This document shows, piece after piece, positions 1 to 10,612 of a stretch of 64,000 bases of DNA (within the stretch, counting starts at the first letter, position 1; each line of letters starts with the position of its first letter). Under the pieces are notes generated by a model that was not told the DNA's origin, ran no database searches, and was given only the letters and a program-made list of their open reading frames with translations. The stretch spans positions 57,891,295 through 57,955,294 of the forward strand of contig CM067370.1 in NCBI GenBank assembly GCA_034401795.1, written 5' to 3'. The translations under genes were made by a program, and so were the position numbers. Source of the stretch: Chaetoderma sp. LZ-2023a (taxonomy: Eukaryota; Mollusca; Caudofoveata; Chaetodermatida; Chaetodermatidae).

Positions 1-1860
1 ACGCAGGAAAGAAACGGATCGCCCACACACAGGATATCCATCCCGTACCGAACATTACTGCTAGTCGTCTGTTAAAGTATGCTAAGTTCCGAAAGATGTC
101 GTCTCCTGCCGCATCCGTTCCCGCACCACGTCTTCAGCCGACGGTACAGCTCACCGCCATCACCACGACAACTACACCGACCACCACGCCAGCTCCAACC
201 ACCATCATCACGTCAGCTCCCGTCACCACCGCATCAGCAACATTGGCAACTACTAGTACCGCCGCTGCTACATGGACGGATATCCTGGAACCAGCGGTAA
301 CTGTGAGAGACATCATGGATGCCCATATTTCCGCCACCATCACTTCGGATGTTTCGGACAGTGCCAATGATAATAATAATGGTGAGAGCATTTCAGCAAT
401 GACAGTGCATTCACTGTGACCTACCACCGTTAGTCGCGGGACCCAAACTCGATGGGGAAATTTCGCTGCTGAGGTGTAATCATGTGTAATTCAGCAGAAA
501 TGTTAATATTCGATTCGTGGAAATGTGTTAATTAGTACTTTATTTTTGACATACTGTTCTTATTATATAAATGTTAGATCGATTGAATCCTGTCCCTAGG
601 ATGACTATGGTTATCCTACACAGCCGCACACTTTAAGTGTCCGGTTGTGTCTCATACAAAATTAGCACTGCGGGCTCTAAAGGTTGTAAGGACGTTGTGT
701 GCGACGTAAAGAATACAACCTCCAACAGTGCAATAACGTCACAATCCCGTCATGCAGTCTCAGCCGCGCTGAGGCTGCCTGATGAACCAGTTTTAAGTTA
801 TTATTATATATCTTGTTTTTCTTATTAATTTTCTTCCTGTCTTAGACGTCAGGACAGATATGGGGTCAGCGAGAGCTGCCCGTTGCGGACCCGCAAGGAC
901 GGGCCGCAAATAGCTATTTTAGATATATATAATAATATTTGGTGATACGTGTTGCGTGCCCCTTTATTTATCCGGGGTACGCAAGTAAATCGGTGTGATT
1001 AATAAAAACATACCTCATAATATTTATATACCTTGTCTTTTTGTTATTATATTTTTATATATGTTTAAACTTAAATTGCGGTATGTTGGAGCTTGGGTGT
1101 TCTTTGCGGAGATTATGATTATCCGCACTAACGGGAACACCCATGCGAGCTATTGTTTAGGATCATATACTAAATAAAGTTATAGCACGCACCGTAACAT
1201 TAATAATAAAACGAACACAAAAAAGAAAGGCCTGGAATATAATTCCAGGTCAAAAATTGAAAACTAAAAGTATGCCTCCCCTCCTCTTGGCACCCCTATG
1301 TCCTCTGTCTCTTGAATACGCGTCTATGCATCACTACTCCTCTCCGGCCACGCGCCTACCCGAGAAGTCTATGATTCCCGCCTAGCATACATCCGTGCGT
1401 CGATCCCCCATGCGCAATCGTTTGCCACGGATGTCAAACTAGGAGGGGGTAGTGTAGTTCGGATCGACCGGCCGTACCAGCTAAGCTGGGTACGCGCCAC
1501 CCGTCTAGGATTCGTTTTCTGAACACGCCCCTCTGGATAGGGCTATAAGCGTATATAGGCCTATGGGAGAGAGAGAGAGAGCGTGTCGAAAAACGACCAA
1601 GTTCGTTAAAACGCATTATGAGCATGCGCGCGCCGGGATGCTGTTTCTATGGAGCGCGTAGTTGTGACCTAGATAGGATGGAGCTTATAGTGTACCAAGC
1701 TGGTACTCTGTAATTCTTATTGATTGTCTGTTCCCGTTAAATCTGGCATTAATTAAGACCAGAATTCGACGGGCTTTCCAAATCTGTAAACCATTTCAAA
1801 ATCGGTTGAGAAATGGCTGAGTTATCCAGGAAAATCTTCTTGATTATCTTCAAAATATTG
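1..1860. other. Left edge, no recognised gene
   Basis: I recognise no gene here. A Thr/Pro/Ala-rich reading frame on the plus strand (96-419, 107 residues) starts at a plausible ATG. It is low-complexity and an open frame also exists on the other strand, so coding is unproven. From 480 to 1250 the sequence is strongly AT-rich, with AATAAA-like signals near 1003 and 1172, which could be the 3' end of a plus-strand transcript entering from the left. A short (GA)n tract lies at 1567-1581. Confidence 0.25.
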
Positions 1861-1861
1861 C

Positions 1862-2035
1862 CCTGACGTCATAACCACGTGGACATAAAGCTTCTAGAAT
1901 GTTCTAGAACGTTCGACGACGCTATTATAAGCTGTGTGCTGATTGGCTGTTGCTCGAACGATGATTGGATGAAGCCTGCGCCTGTGATGTCACGAAGAGT
2001 ATAAAAGGAGAAGCGATCCAGTGATCGAGAGCATC
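1862..2035 (+). promoter_or_regulatory. Heat-shock-type RNA polymerase II promoter
   Basis: The stretch 1892-1914 is a perfect five-unit heat-shock element: TTC, GAA, TTC, GAA, TTC, each separated by exactly two bases. Upstream are a CRE (TGACGTCA, about 1864-1871) and an E-box (CACGTG, about 1876-1881). Downstream are two inverted CCAAT boxes (ATTGG at 1942-1946 and 1964-1968), a CRE-like TGATGTCA near 1985, and a TATA box (TATAAAAG, 2000-2007). Transcription would start near 2030. HSF binds alternating nGAAn units, and this order (HSE, CCAAT, TATA) is typical of animal hsp promoters. No hsp coding sequence follows; the first downstream ATG (2096) opens only about 20 codons. It may drive a transcript with a distant coding exon, a non-coding RNA, or be the LTR of a lost retroelement. 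Confidence 0.6.
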
Positions 2036-3599
2036 CTCGGCCAGGGGCCAGACAGATTGGACCTGTACTAGCTGCGATCGACAGATATTATGCATATGAC
2101 TTCAGTTTCCGTAGCTACCAGTAGCCAACCCACCGCACTAAAACAGTTTTTGTAACTCCCCATCTGCGGGAGTAATTTGGAACTTTTGATAATCGTTCAC
2201 GAATACTACATCTACATTCGGAACACAAACTTGTGGTGAGGCCTTTGCGGCCTGAATATGTGAGTCTACAGATGTAGAGGCAGGATGTTCTTTGATGGAT
2301 GACTCGCCGGATCTGCCGGCCACGCCTAAAAGTGGTATTTCAAATGACGACGCACCAATCGTGTAGGTTCTTTCAACTTTCGACCGCAGCAAGTAAACTG
2401 CCCGGTGCGTCTTCAGAGCTGGTTGACGTACCCAGCACCGTGAAGCTTTGTTTTGTATCTCCATTTGCCTCTAACAACCCCCGCTAGTGATCGGGTTGTT
2501 TACACCTTCCATCCATGCCATCAGTGTACGGGAACTTTCTTCACCATGTAGTACTATCGTATCTTTTACTGACTGCTCGTTAGACATTCTATTAGGCCTA
2601 CAGCACTAAGTGATGCACTCCCACCATGAACGTTCTTACGGGACTCTTGTTTGCAGAAAACAGCTTATGGGAACCAACCTGCGGGAACTTTCCAGCTTCC
2701 GGAGAGCGCATCATCTCACGTCGACTACGGATTGACGTGTCAATTTCAGTGACACGGTAGCCTAACTTGAGAATGACTACCAAGTACTCAAGTAACTATA
2801 CTTCACCGTTTAATTATTCCTCTATATAGGGTTTGTTAATTATCTCGCATCCGTACTAATGGTTCTGATGACTAAAAGGAACCGTAACGGTCTTAGGACC
2901 AATAGTTATAATTTCTGTATTTGTTAAATAGTTATTTTCATTTTCCTCAATGTGTTGCTAACCGCACTATAGTAGGTTCGTTAACCTGTATTACTATATA
3001 TATCTTAATCATTGCCACCGTATTGTTTGTTCTGGTTAGATTACGTATGTATATGGCCAGTGGCCATCCGTTAAACTGTCTTGCTTAAGTTATAGAAAAT
3101 ATAGGAATGCAGTGCACGTAGGAAACACTATACAGCAACATTTATATATGCAGCATTTTCTCCCGCCACCAACAATTTTTCACTAAGGTCGCTGTCCGTG
3201 CTATAACTCTGTTTAGCCCGGCATGCTACCGACTAAACCTTTTCTGTTCAGCTCGATAGGATAGGTTTAAAATGATTAGAGACAATTTCTTCATTACATA
3301 CAGGCCCCTTGGGCTTTTTGTTTTATATTGGACGTAAAGTTTCATAGTTCATTGCAAAATAGTAACGTCAAGCTTCATGGTAATGCAACCATCCACATTT
3401 CTGGTTTATGGCGGTATACCCCTAAGCTTTTTAGCTTGTTCAAATCATCTGAGCTATAGCGATCACTCCCCATCGAGCGTCTATTCATCTGTCTCTCCGT
3501 ATTCAGCAATGGTGGGACATTTAGGTTTTTTCTGGACAGTTTTAGATCAAACTTGGTCAAAATGTTCCTCTCATTTAATTTATCCATTTCGAAAATGAG
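2036..3599. other. Unassigned stretch downstream of the promoter
   Basis: A minus-strand frame (2138-2464, 108 residues) and an overlapping plus-strand frame (2299-2487) are open, but neither has a domain I recognise. The rest is AT-rich and free of visible motifs. Confidence 0.2.
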
Positions 3600-4450
3600 G
3601 CTTATTCAATGACAAACAGCAGATATATCTCCCTTTATAAATTTTCTGCAGCATGGGGCCCAATGGGGAAAGATATTACTTCAGTGGTACGTTTCATAAT
3701 TTCTGGCCAATCAGGATCCTTAGAACAAACTCTAGATGATGTTTCATGGGCTTGGAATCGACCCCCCCCCCCCCCACCACGGATTTGGAGATTTTAATGA
3801 TGTTTCTAAAAACTAGCCAAAATCCAAGATGGCTATCCGCTAAATTGGCCGCTGAACACAGTTGGGTGTCTATGCCCTAAGGATGCTTCCTGCCAAATAT
3901 AATTTAAATCAGTGTCAGTGGTTCTCGAGAAAACATTAAAAAAATTTCCTATTACTTTAGTATGGGAGTCTTTAGCGGGAAAATTATAGAGGCAGAAGCT
4001 ACCACATATACCAGCTTGATCAGTCTGATCAAGTTTCGGGGATAATATAGGTAAACAGTCGATTTTACCAGTGGAATCAATATTCTATTATTCAGTCATC
4101 ACTTTCTGCCATCATCTCTTCACTGATTTAAACCAAATATGGTCAAGATGTTCTGCTAGGCATCTAAATCTGAATTCAATGCCAACCACAAGAGTGATTG
4201 CCAATTTTCTAAAGTATGGAACTAATGTGGAAAGATGTTACTTGGATGGTTTTTTAGAGCCGTGGGTGGGTACATTTTGGCATAAGCTATCACCTAGACA
4301 AAAGTAGATCAGTCTGATCTAATTTCCGGATAATATATGGGAGTTTTGGCGGGGGAAAAGATCCATAATGGCTGCCAAACCGTTTATCCGACAGTGAGTG
4401 GCAAAATTGAAATCAGCATACTCAAAACAACACGCACCATTGGTACATCA
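3600..4450 (+). repeat. Degenerate core of repeat-core family 1
   Basis: Phrases from the internal repeat of the elements at 15.1, 18.8 and 35.0 kb recur in the same order: CCAAGATGGC, CTAAGGATGCTTCCTGCC, GGTTCTCGAGAA, TTTAGTATGGGAG, and a second partial unit at 4330-4440 with CCAAACCGTTTATCCGACAG. Neither terminus is recognisable, so this is an old fragment. A poly-C run (about 3762-3775) lies inside it. Confidence 0.7.
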
Positions 4451-4799
4451 GGCAAGCATAACTGTTGTTATAAACCAATGGGAAAATTGTCCTTATCATT
4501 GTCATAGATCTTCTGAAAGATGAAGTGATTATGTAAACGAAGTGATTATGTTTGATATTAACATATTGGAGAAGGACATTGAGCCAGTTGACTCAGAGCA
4601 AATTCTAATTCTGGAAAATTTGACCAACTAAAGAGAAGCATAAAATGCTTGATAAATTTCACAATTTGGACACGTATCAGTTCATCAGTTGACAGGTTAA
4701 AGCAGGAAGTGTTGATTTCGAACAGATGGTAATTAGAAAACGGAGATCAAGTTTTAATGTAGGACACAAAGAAAGTGAAATATTTCGGTGCCCGGGCCA

Positions 4800-4945
4800 T
4801 AGGGTATAAAAGGCTGAGAAAAATCAGTCTCAGGGCATTCAGACTTTCGAGTCACACTTGTACTCAGCGTAAGGTTTCCTGCCTTAATCCAGTCGAGGAC
4901 AATCCTGTACGTTTGAAAACGTAGTTATTACCCCCCCCCCCCCCC
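4800..4945 (+). promoter_or_regulatory. Possible TATA promoter or LTR fragment
   Basis: A TATAAAAGG box near 4805 is followed about 27 bases later by an initiator-like TCAGTCT, then about 90 bases of transcribed-leader-like sequence ending at a poly-C run (4931-4945). It could be the U3/R part of a solo LTR or an old promoter. No second LTR copy or coding sequence was seen. Confidence 0.25.
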
Positions 4946-5002
4946 ATTTCGGTATTTTGGTATGGTTTCCTAGTCAAATAGAACAATATTGCTGTTCAAC
5001 TA

Positions 5003-5136
5003 ATTCCTATTAGCAGATCGTGTGCAGTACTTCGACAATCGTCTTTAGATCGGGAGGAACTTGATCAATTTTTATCAAGTTCCTCCCGATCTAAAGACGA
5101 GTGTCGAAGTACTGCATGTCATCTGCTAGTAGGAAC
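5003..5136. repeat. Long foldback (inverted repeat)
   Basis: Two arms of about 65 bases (5003-5067 and 5072-5136) are near-perfect reverse complements with a loop of only a few bases. The central arm sequence GATCGGGAGGAACTTGAT pairs exactly with its partner. Outer arm bases carry a few mismatches (for example ATCGTG against ATGACA), as expected for a non-autonomous foldback element. No clear target-site duplication was found. Confidence 0.8.
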
Positions 5137-5149
5137 CGCTAAGCAGACG

Positions 5150-5640
5150 TCAAAGAATGTGGCTAAATGATTTGGTCAACAAACACTCGCGTAAAAATCA
5201 TTATTGACCAATGAGGCAATCATCCTTACCACTAATACAAAAGTATTGGTGCCCTTGACACTATTGGCTAATGGGAAAAGTACCATTGACCAATGGGGCA
5301 GCCATCACTGACATTACTGACCCCGCAGATGAACTTTACCAACAGGACAATGGTCGCAGTAAAAAGATTGGATGAGGAAATGCAAGAATATTGGTGTCTT
5401 TGACATTATTGTGTAGATACCAATGGGAAAAGTACAATTGATTGATGGGGCAGCCTTCACCAACACTATCGACCAATGGTTCAAGTTTCACAACACTGAC
5501 ATTTACCAAAGAGGCGATGGTGAGATCACACTAAAAATGAGGATGGATGAGGAAATGCAAGAATAATGGCATGATTGACCAACGGGAAAAGTACCATTGA
5601 TCAATGGGTCAGCCATCGCTGACACCAATTATCAAATGAT
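5150..5640 (+). repeat. Tandem repeat, about 155-bp unit
   Basis: Three diverged units, each with a variant of GTACCATTGACCAATGGGGC (near 5284, 5436 and 5594), ATTGGTG(T/C) and GATGAGGAAATGCAAGAATA. Spacing between equivalent points is about 152-158 bases. No coding potential was seen. Confidence 0.65.
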
Positions 5641-6571
5641 TAGTCTACTAAAGGAACATTTCTGCTGAATCATGTTTTACTCAATTTACAATTTACGAAA
5701 CGTGAGTCAATACCTAAAAACAACTTCGAGCCCGGGTTATGGCCCTAATTTCAAGTCTTCATATTCATAGGGCAAATAGATATTACCTGAAGGGAAATAT
5801 CTGCTAAATTTGGTTTTGATCCATCAACAATTGACGAAACAAATGTACTTTAAAAATGGTTGGATAGTTGTCTTAATAAACCAGAATTATGGCCCTTGTT
5901 TAAAGGTGCGGCCTCTATATTCATAGTTCAAATAGATATTTGATTGAAGGAACAAGTCTGCTAAATTTGGTTTTAATCCATCAACAATTGACGAAGCACA
6001 TGTATTTTCCCAATAGGATTCAATACTTAAAAACGATTTAATGAACCAGTTATGGCTGGCCCTTGTTTAAGGACGTAGCCACTTCATATTCATAGCGCGA
6101 CTAGATGTTGCATAGAGGAACATATCTGCCAAATTTAGTTTTAATCAATTGACAAATGACAAAATGTGCCACAAACGTGTGGCCACTTCATCTTCATAGC
6201 ACAAATAGATATTGCCTAACTCTTACCACTCTGATGTCAAACTTAAATTTTCAAATTAAATTAAAAGATGAACTGGTGTTCATTTTTTAACAAATTTGGT
6301 GGAAGATGGTGCTGTCATAGACAGCAAAATCGTCCACCAAAATTGTTGAAAAATGTACACCAGTTTCTTCGCTGTCGAACCAATAAAAATTAGAATTTTG
6401 ACATCAGAGTGCTAAGGGCTAAAGGAACATATCCCCCAAATTTGGTTTTAATCCATCAATAAATGGCAAAACATGCCAAACTTGTTGAGACAGACAATAT
6501 GATCGCCAAATACGATACATTTTGATTTGGTTTAAGACGGCCAAGTTTTTTTTTGCGTCAACTTCTCATGA
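5641..6571 (-). repeat. Tandem repeat array, about 157-bp unit
   Basis: At least four diverged units share ATCCATCAACAATTGACGAA, TTATGGCCCTTG and TTCATAGCGCAAATAGATAT. The same repeat lies in opposite orientation at 58.7-59.6 kb. A 199-bp MITE (6220-6418) has split one unit. The array resembles the core of a pearl/HINE-type element, but its ends are not visible. Confidence 0.6.
6220..6418 (+). mobile_element. piggyBac-type MITE, family A copy 1
   Basis: A 199-bp element with ends CTCTTACCACTCTGATGTCA and its near inverted repeat ending in CTAAGGG. It is flanked on both sides by CTAA (6216-6219 and 6419-6422), a variant of the TTAA target of piggyBac. Removing the element and one CTAA rejoins the surrounding 157-bp repeat. 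It is non-coding. Three relatives are at 39.3, 56.8 and 59.0 kb. Confidence 0.8.
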
Positions 6572-6943
6572 GCAAGAGACCCAAGGGCCTGTCGTACTCA
6601 CCTTGACCATTAACATTTGAACCATTAGAAATTTAAATAGATATGATGGAAAATTTTCGGAAAATCCAAGATGGGCGCCCAAAAAATTTACCAATCAAAA
6701 TTCTGAATAGAAATTCTAGTCTACCTTGATAGGGTCACCATATATTTGTTTGAAATATGTCAAGCAACTAAGGAGAAGCAGTGTTTTGACAATTTTCGAT
6801 ACATTTTTCATAAAATCTTATTTTCACCCAAAAATGGTTGAAATCGCCCTAGCTGTAAATGAGTAGTGTTTTAAAACAAAGGTTGACGGACGGACGGTCG
6901 CCACGGCATAAGCTCACTTGGCCCTTCGGGCCAGGTGAGCTAA
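6572..6943 (+). mobile_element. Repeat-core element family 1, copy 1 (single unit)
   Basis: The left end has CAAGAGACCCAAGGGCCT and a CTCACC motif. The right end is a strong hairpin: AGCTCACTTGGCCC, TTC loop, GGGCCAGGTGAGCT (one wobble). Just before the hairpin is a short ACGG tetranucleotide run and TCGCCACGGCATA. The core holds one unit of the 155-bp repeat seen in copy 5 (52.6 kb), including GTTTGAAATATGTCAAGC. Conserved ends, tandem core, tetranucleotide run and 3' hairpin match the reported architecture of pearl/HINE non-autonomous Helentron elements. Family assignment is inferred. Confidence 0.75.
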
Positions 6944-7414
6944 CAAGTGTTGTTTGGTGGTTTGCCAGGGTGCGTGTCCAGTGCAGGTCCGGTGCCTTCT
7001 CGTGTTTCCTGTTCTTGATACGTTTTTGAACTATTTCAGTTGAGATTGGTTGGTTCTGGTGAGGTGTGCCCTATGTTTAATTTTTTTTTATAAGAATTGA
7101 ATCGTCAGTCTGACGGTCTTGGGTTTATTTTGTCGGATTTTATTTCGTTCAAGGCTTTGTGGTGATAGTGGCCGGCGCTCATGTGCCGGTATGCATCCCT
7201 TCTTGTGCGGTGGCCGGTGCTGGCCCCAGCGCCAGTGATTGTCCATTTGTGGATGTTTGCGTGCGTGTCTTGATGCTCACATGTGGTGCCATTGTAGATC
7301 ACATTGCTCCAGGGTGTGCTCTCTGGTGTGTAGACAAAGACTTTTGTGTCTCTTTTGTGCCCTTTGGCAGTGTTCGAAGGGTGTGTGTGCCTTGGCGCTT
7401 ACGTGTGGTGCCAG

Positions 7415-7458
<44 letters not shown>

Positions 7459-8102
7459 TGAGAGAGAGAGAGAGAGAGAGAATGAGCTTTGGTTGCTCTG
7501 TGATCTCCATTGGTTTGTTTCTGTCAGGATGATCACATTGTCAGTTTGTGTACTGACGCTCACAGTAGAGAAGCATATTAACAGCGTCTCATAAGATATT
7601 TTTCTCTCACTCCCTCCTAGAGTACTGTTTAGAAGGTCATTGGCATTAGGCATATCCATTTGTGTGGTTGGTACATCCTGGTATTGTTCACGTTTAGAAT
7701 TATTTTTGGAAACTTTGGCTGTGCATTTGTTAAGCCTGTCTATCCGTGCTGCTTTTAATTTGATGCGAAGAAGGCGGATCCGTTTCTTTTGCAATTTTTT
7801 TGCCCTCCTGTCTGCACGAATGGGCTTGTCCCCATATTGAAACCCACACACATCTTCTAGTGGGCTTCTGTAGTGGGGTGTACATCCCCTTGGGTCTCGT
7901 CAGCTTCTGTTCTTGTCATCCTGCGGTCCCCCCCCCCACCCGTTTCCGGATTGTCTTCTGTCCCTGTTACCTCATTATTCATATTGTTGATGTCTCCATT
8001 TGCTGCTGGATCAGCTGGCGCAGTGGTTCTTATTTCGTTTGTGCCGGTATATGTTGTTGGCGGGAAAACGTGTCTGGAACCGTTCAAGAATCTGGCTTCA
8101 TC
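6944..8102. other. Unassigned stretch with a possible minus-strand remnant
   Basis: On the minus strand two frames (7857-8135 and 7399-7851) lie end to end. Together they could be one Lys/Arg-rich protein broken by a frameshift (the segment with KKLQKKRIRLLRIKLKAARI), but I recognise no domain. The tail of the second frame is only translated microsatellite. It directly abuts the 3' end of the LINE that follows, so it may be the sequence into which that LINE inserted. Confidence 0.2.
7413..7480 (+). repeat. (GTGC)n plus (GA)n microsatellite
   Basis: About eleven GTGC tetranucleotides run directly into about ten GA dinucleotides. A second (GTGC)n tract is at 17.7 kb. The Arg/Ala/Thr/His-rich frames across it are repeat artefacts. 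Confidence 0.95.
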
Positions 8103-8131
8103 CTTCTTCTTCTTCTTTTCGATCGCTGGTA

Positions 8132-8444
8132 TCACACTTGGAGCGCCGTTCTCAGGATGAAATCTGTGGTTTTCTGCAGTTCTTCCACAGGCCCATACAG
8201 CTTTTCAAGAAAAGAGGTTGACAAATGCCAGATCTCTTCTCTCAGCAGCTGATACGTACTGCAACATTGAAGTATGTGCTCTGTAGTCTGTTCTGCTTCT
8301 CCACAAGGACAAGCGGGCGATGTCGTAAGGTGGAACCGCCTGTAGATGTGTTGGTTTAGTCTGTTGTGTCCAGTTCTGAGACGAAAAATGGTCACCTGCT
8401 CTGGCCTCGAGAGATGATGGTAGGCATCTTCTGATTGAGGTGTT
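8132..8444 (-). pseudogene. LINE A C-terminal knuckle domain
   Basis: The frame reads IFRLRTGHNRLNQHIYRRFHL, then ACPCGEAEQTTEHILQCC, a Cys/His knuckle common at the C-terminus of I-group and related LINE proteins, then a helical tail. The copy at 27,810-28,151 is almost identical and shows the uninterrupted joint with the RNase H side. Confidence 0.85.
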
Positions 8445-9400
8445 CTATAGTGACTTGATGATAGTCTTCATCTCTGTATGGGTAACCATGTTTTCTGTCT
8501 GATTCTCTTCTGCACCCACCTTTGCCATCTTGTCTGCTTCCTCATTTCCTTGGACTCCACAGTGTGAGGGGATCCACTGCAATGCTATCCGAAAGCATTT
8601 GATGGTTTGTAGTGCTTCTTCAAGTTGTGGCAGCTTACCTTTGGTGATAGCCTCAAGGACAGAGCGGGCATCAGATAAAAAGACAAGCTGTGCAATAGGG
8701 TCTGCTGTTCTGCTGATGGTATTAGCTGCATGAACCAGTGCTTCGACTTCAGCTCTGTAGTGTGTGCAGTGTTTGCCCGTCGGTATTGCAGCTGACTCAT
8801 GTTGTCCGTTTGGATACTGTATGTGCAGTCCGGCACCTCCGCTCCTAATTGCATCTTTGGCTGATCCATCTGTGCAGATCCTTATCCATGTCTCCTGAGG
8901 GTACATTTCTTCCAGCATGGCTAGGGTCAGGGCCTTCTTGCTCACATAACTGTGTTCATCTTTGGTTGTGAGATGAGGTACTGTGGTGCGAATAGCTATG
9001 CTCTCTAGTTTGTTTTCCCAGGGTGGAGGATCAAGGGTGTGGTTTGGGTCTTCTATTTGTGCTGGCAACATTTATTGGTGTTTCCTTTGGAGTGCTTTTG
9101 TCTCTTTCACAAAACTTGATCTTTTAAGTCTTCCTGATGACAGCTGTGCTTGCCTGATCTTCATCGGGTGGTTGCTGAACGATTTGAACTTTGCAGCTTG
9201 GATCAGTGCTTTGCATTCCCTTCCTTTGCTAAGTGGGGGGATGCCTGCTGTCTGCTCCATTTTTTCTATTGGTGTTGATCTCATTCCACCAGTGATGATG
9301 CGCAGTGCCTGGTTTTGTACTCTGTCGAGGTTCTGTTGATGAGATTTAGCTGCTGTCATCCATGAGCTGGATCCATACTCAAGGTGTGGTCGTACGGCAC
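8445..9400 (-). pseudogene. LINE A linker and RNase H domain
   Basis: The linker (LEYGSSSW ... LDRVQNQALRIITGGMRSTP) ends at an in-frame stop beside 9072. After it the frame carries a complete RNase H: D68 in CTDGSA, E108 in HYRAEVEAL, D134 in LSDARSVLEAI, H170 in IPSHCGVQ and D180 in GNEEADKMAK, counting from the Met at 9071. RNase H removes the RNA strand during element copying. The frame closes early because two bases are missing relative to the copy at 27.8 kb. Confidence 0.88.
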
Positions 9401-10612
9401 CTAGGTAGATGGTCTTGAGGATCCTTTCATTTGCACCCCCACTTTGTTCCTGCCAGCTTCCTCATGATGTTTAGCTTTCTTTTGGCCTTTGCCTCCGCAT
9501 TCTGTATGTGCTCCTTCCATGTTAATCTTCTGTCGTAGGTGACGCCCAGGTATGTCTGCTGGTCCTCGTACTCGAGTGGAGTACCGCCCAGTGTCAGATT
9601 GCCAACCTTGGTTTTGGTGGACTGAGAATAGCATGGCTGATGATTTTTCTTTGTTGATGGTAATACACCAGCGATTGGCCCAAGCTGTAATTCTGTCCAA
9701 GGCGAGCTGCATTCTGTACGTGGCAGTCGTTGTGTACTCCTCGGTGCACCAGAGTACGAGGTCATCTGCATAGAGGGCTTCTTGGATCCCATTGGGCAGC
9801 TCTGCTACAATGTCATTGATGAGGAGTTTGAACAGAGTTGGTGATAATACTCCGCCTTCTGGCACCCCTTGTCTCAGCAATACATTCTGTCCAGATTGTC
9901 CATCCACCAGCACCCTAGCTCTGCGATTGTGTAGGTACAACTTGGTCCATCGGAACATGTTGCCACCGATGCCTGTGCGCCGGAGCTTCACGAGGAGGCC
10001 CTCCTTCCACACCTTGTCAAATGCCTTCTGCAGATCGATAAAGGCAGCTAGCATCACCTTCTTGGCTTGAAAAGTTTCCTCTATGACCTGTGCGAGATGT
10101 GTTGTTTGATCTTCTGTGCTCCTGTATCTTCTGAAGCCGGCCTGCTGTGAAACTATAATGTTCTTCGACTCCAGGTACCACTGCAACCGCTGGTTGATGA
10201 TGCACTCCATGGTCTTGCATATGCAGCTTGTAAGACTGATAGGACGGTAGCTCAGCACTTTCGTCTTGTTCTTCCCTTTTTTCAGAATAGGAGTCATTCT
10301 GGCTTCCTTCCAGCACTGAGGAACCTCTCCATTGGTCCAACTGAGATTAAAGATGTCTAGCAACTTGCGGAGAGATGCATTACCAAGGTGTTGGATCATT
10401 TCATTCGTAATGCCATCTGGCCCGGGATATTTCTTCTTCTTCAATTGGCGGATAGCCTTCTTCAGTTCTGCTAAACTAATGTCAACTTTCATTGCATCGT
10501 GAGTGTTGGTGTCTGTTCTTTCCTTTTGCTCTTTTCTAACCTCTTTTTGACGCATCCGTGGTATAGAAATGTTGCTTTCTTTTGCATATGCCTTCGCAAA
10601 GGCATCTGCCTG
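9401..10612 (-). pseudogene. LINE A reverse transcriptase
   Basis: Non-LTR RT with PGPDGITNEM, YRPISLTSCICKTME, motif A (AAFIDLQKAFDKVW), motif B (RQGVPEGGVLSPTLF) and motif C (ALYADDLVLW), so the catalytic Asp residues are present. A frameshift near 9625 moves the thumb region into another frame (STKTKVGNLTLGG ... YLGVTYDRRLTWKEHI). The element is one of the best preserved in the window but cannot make a full ORF2 protein as it stands. Confidence 0.9.

Noticed and set aside
96..427. Overlapping open frames on both strands at the left edge
   Set aside because: Low-complexity Thr/Pro or Val/Ala composition on opposite strands; no family resemblance. Kept only as part of the edge description.
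7277..7532. Arg/Ala/Thr/His- and Val/Arg/Ala/Cys-rich frames
   Set aside because: They are translations of the (GTGC)n and (GA)n microsatellite in all frames.
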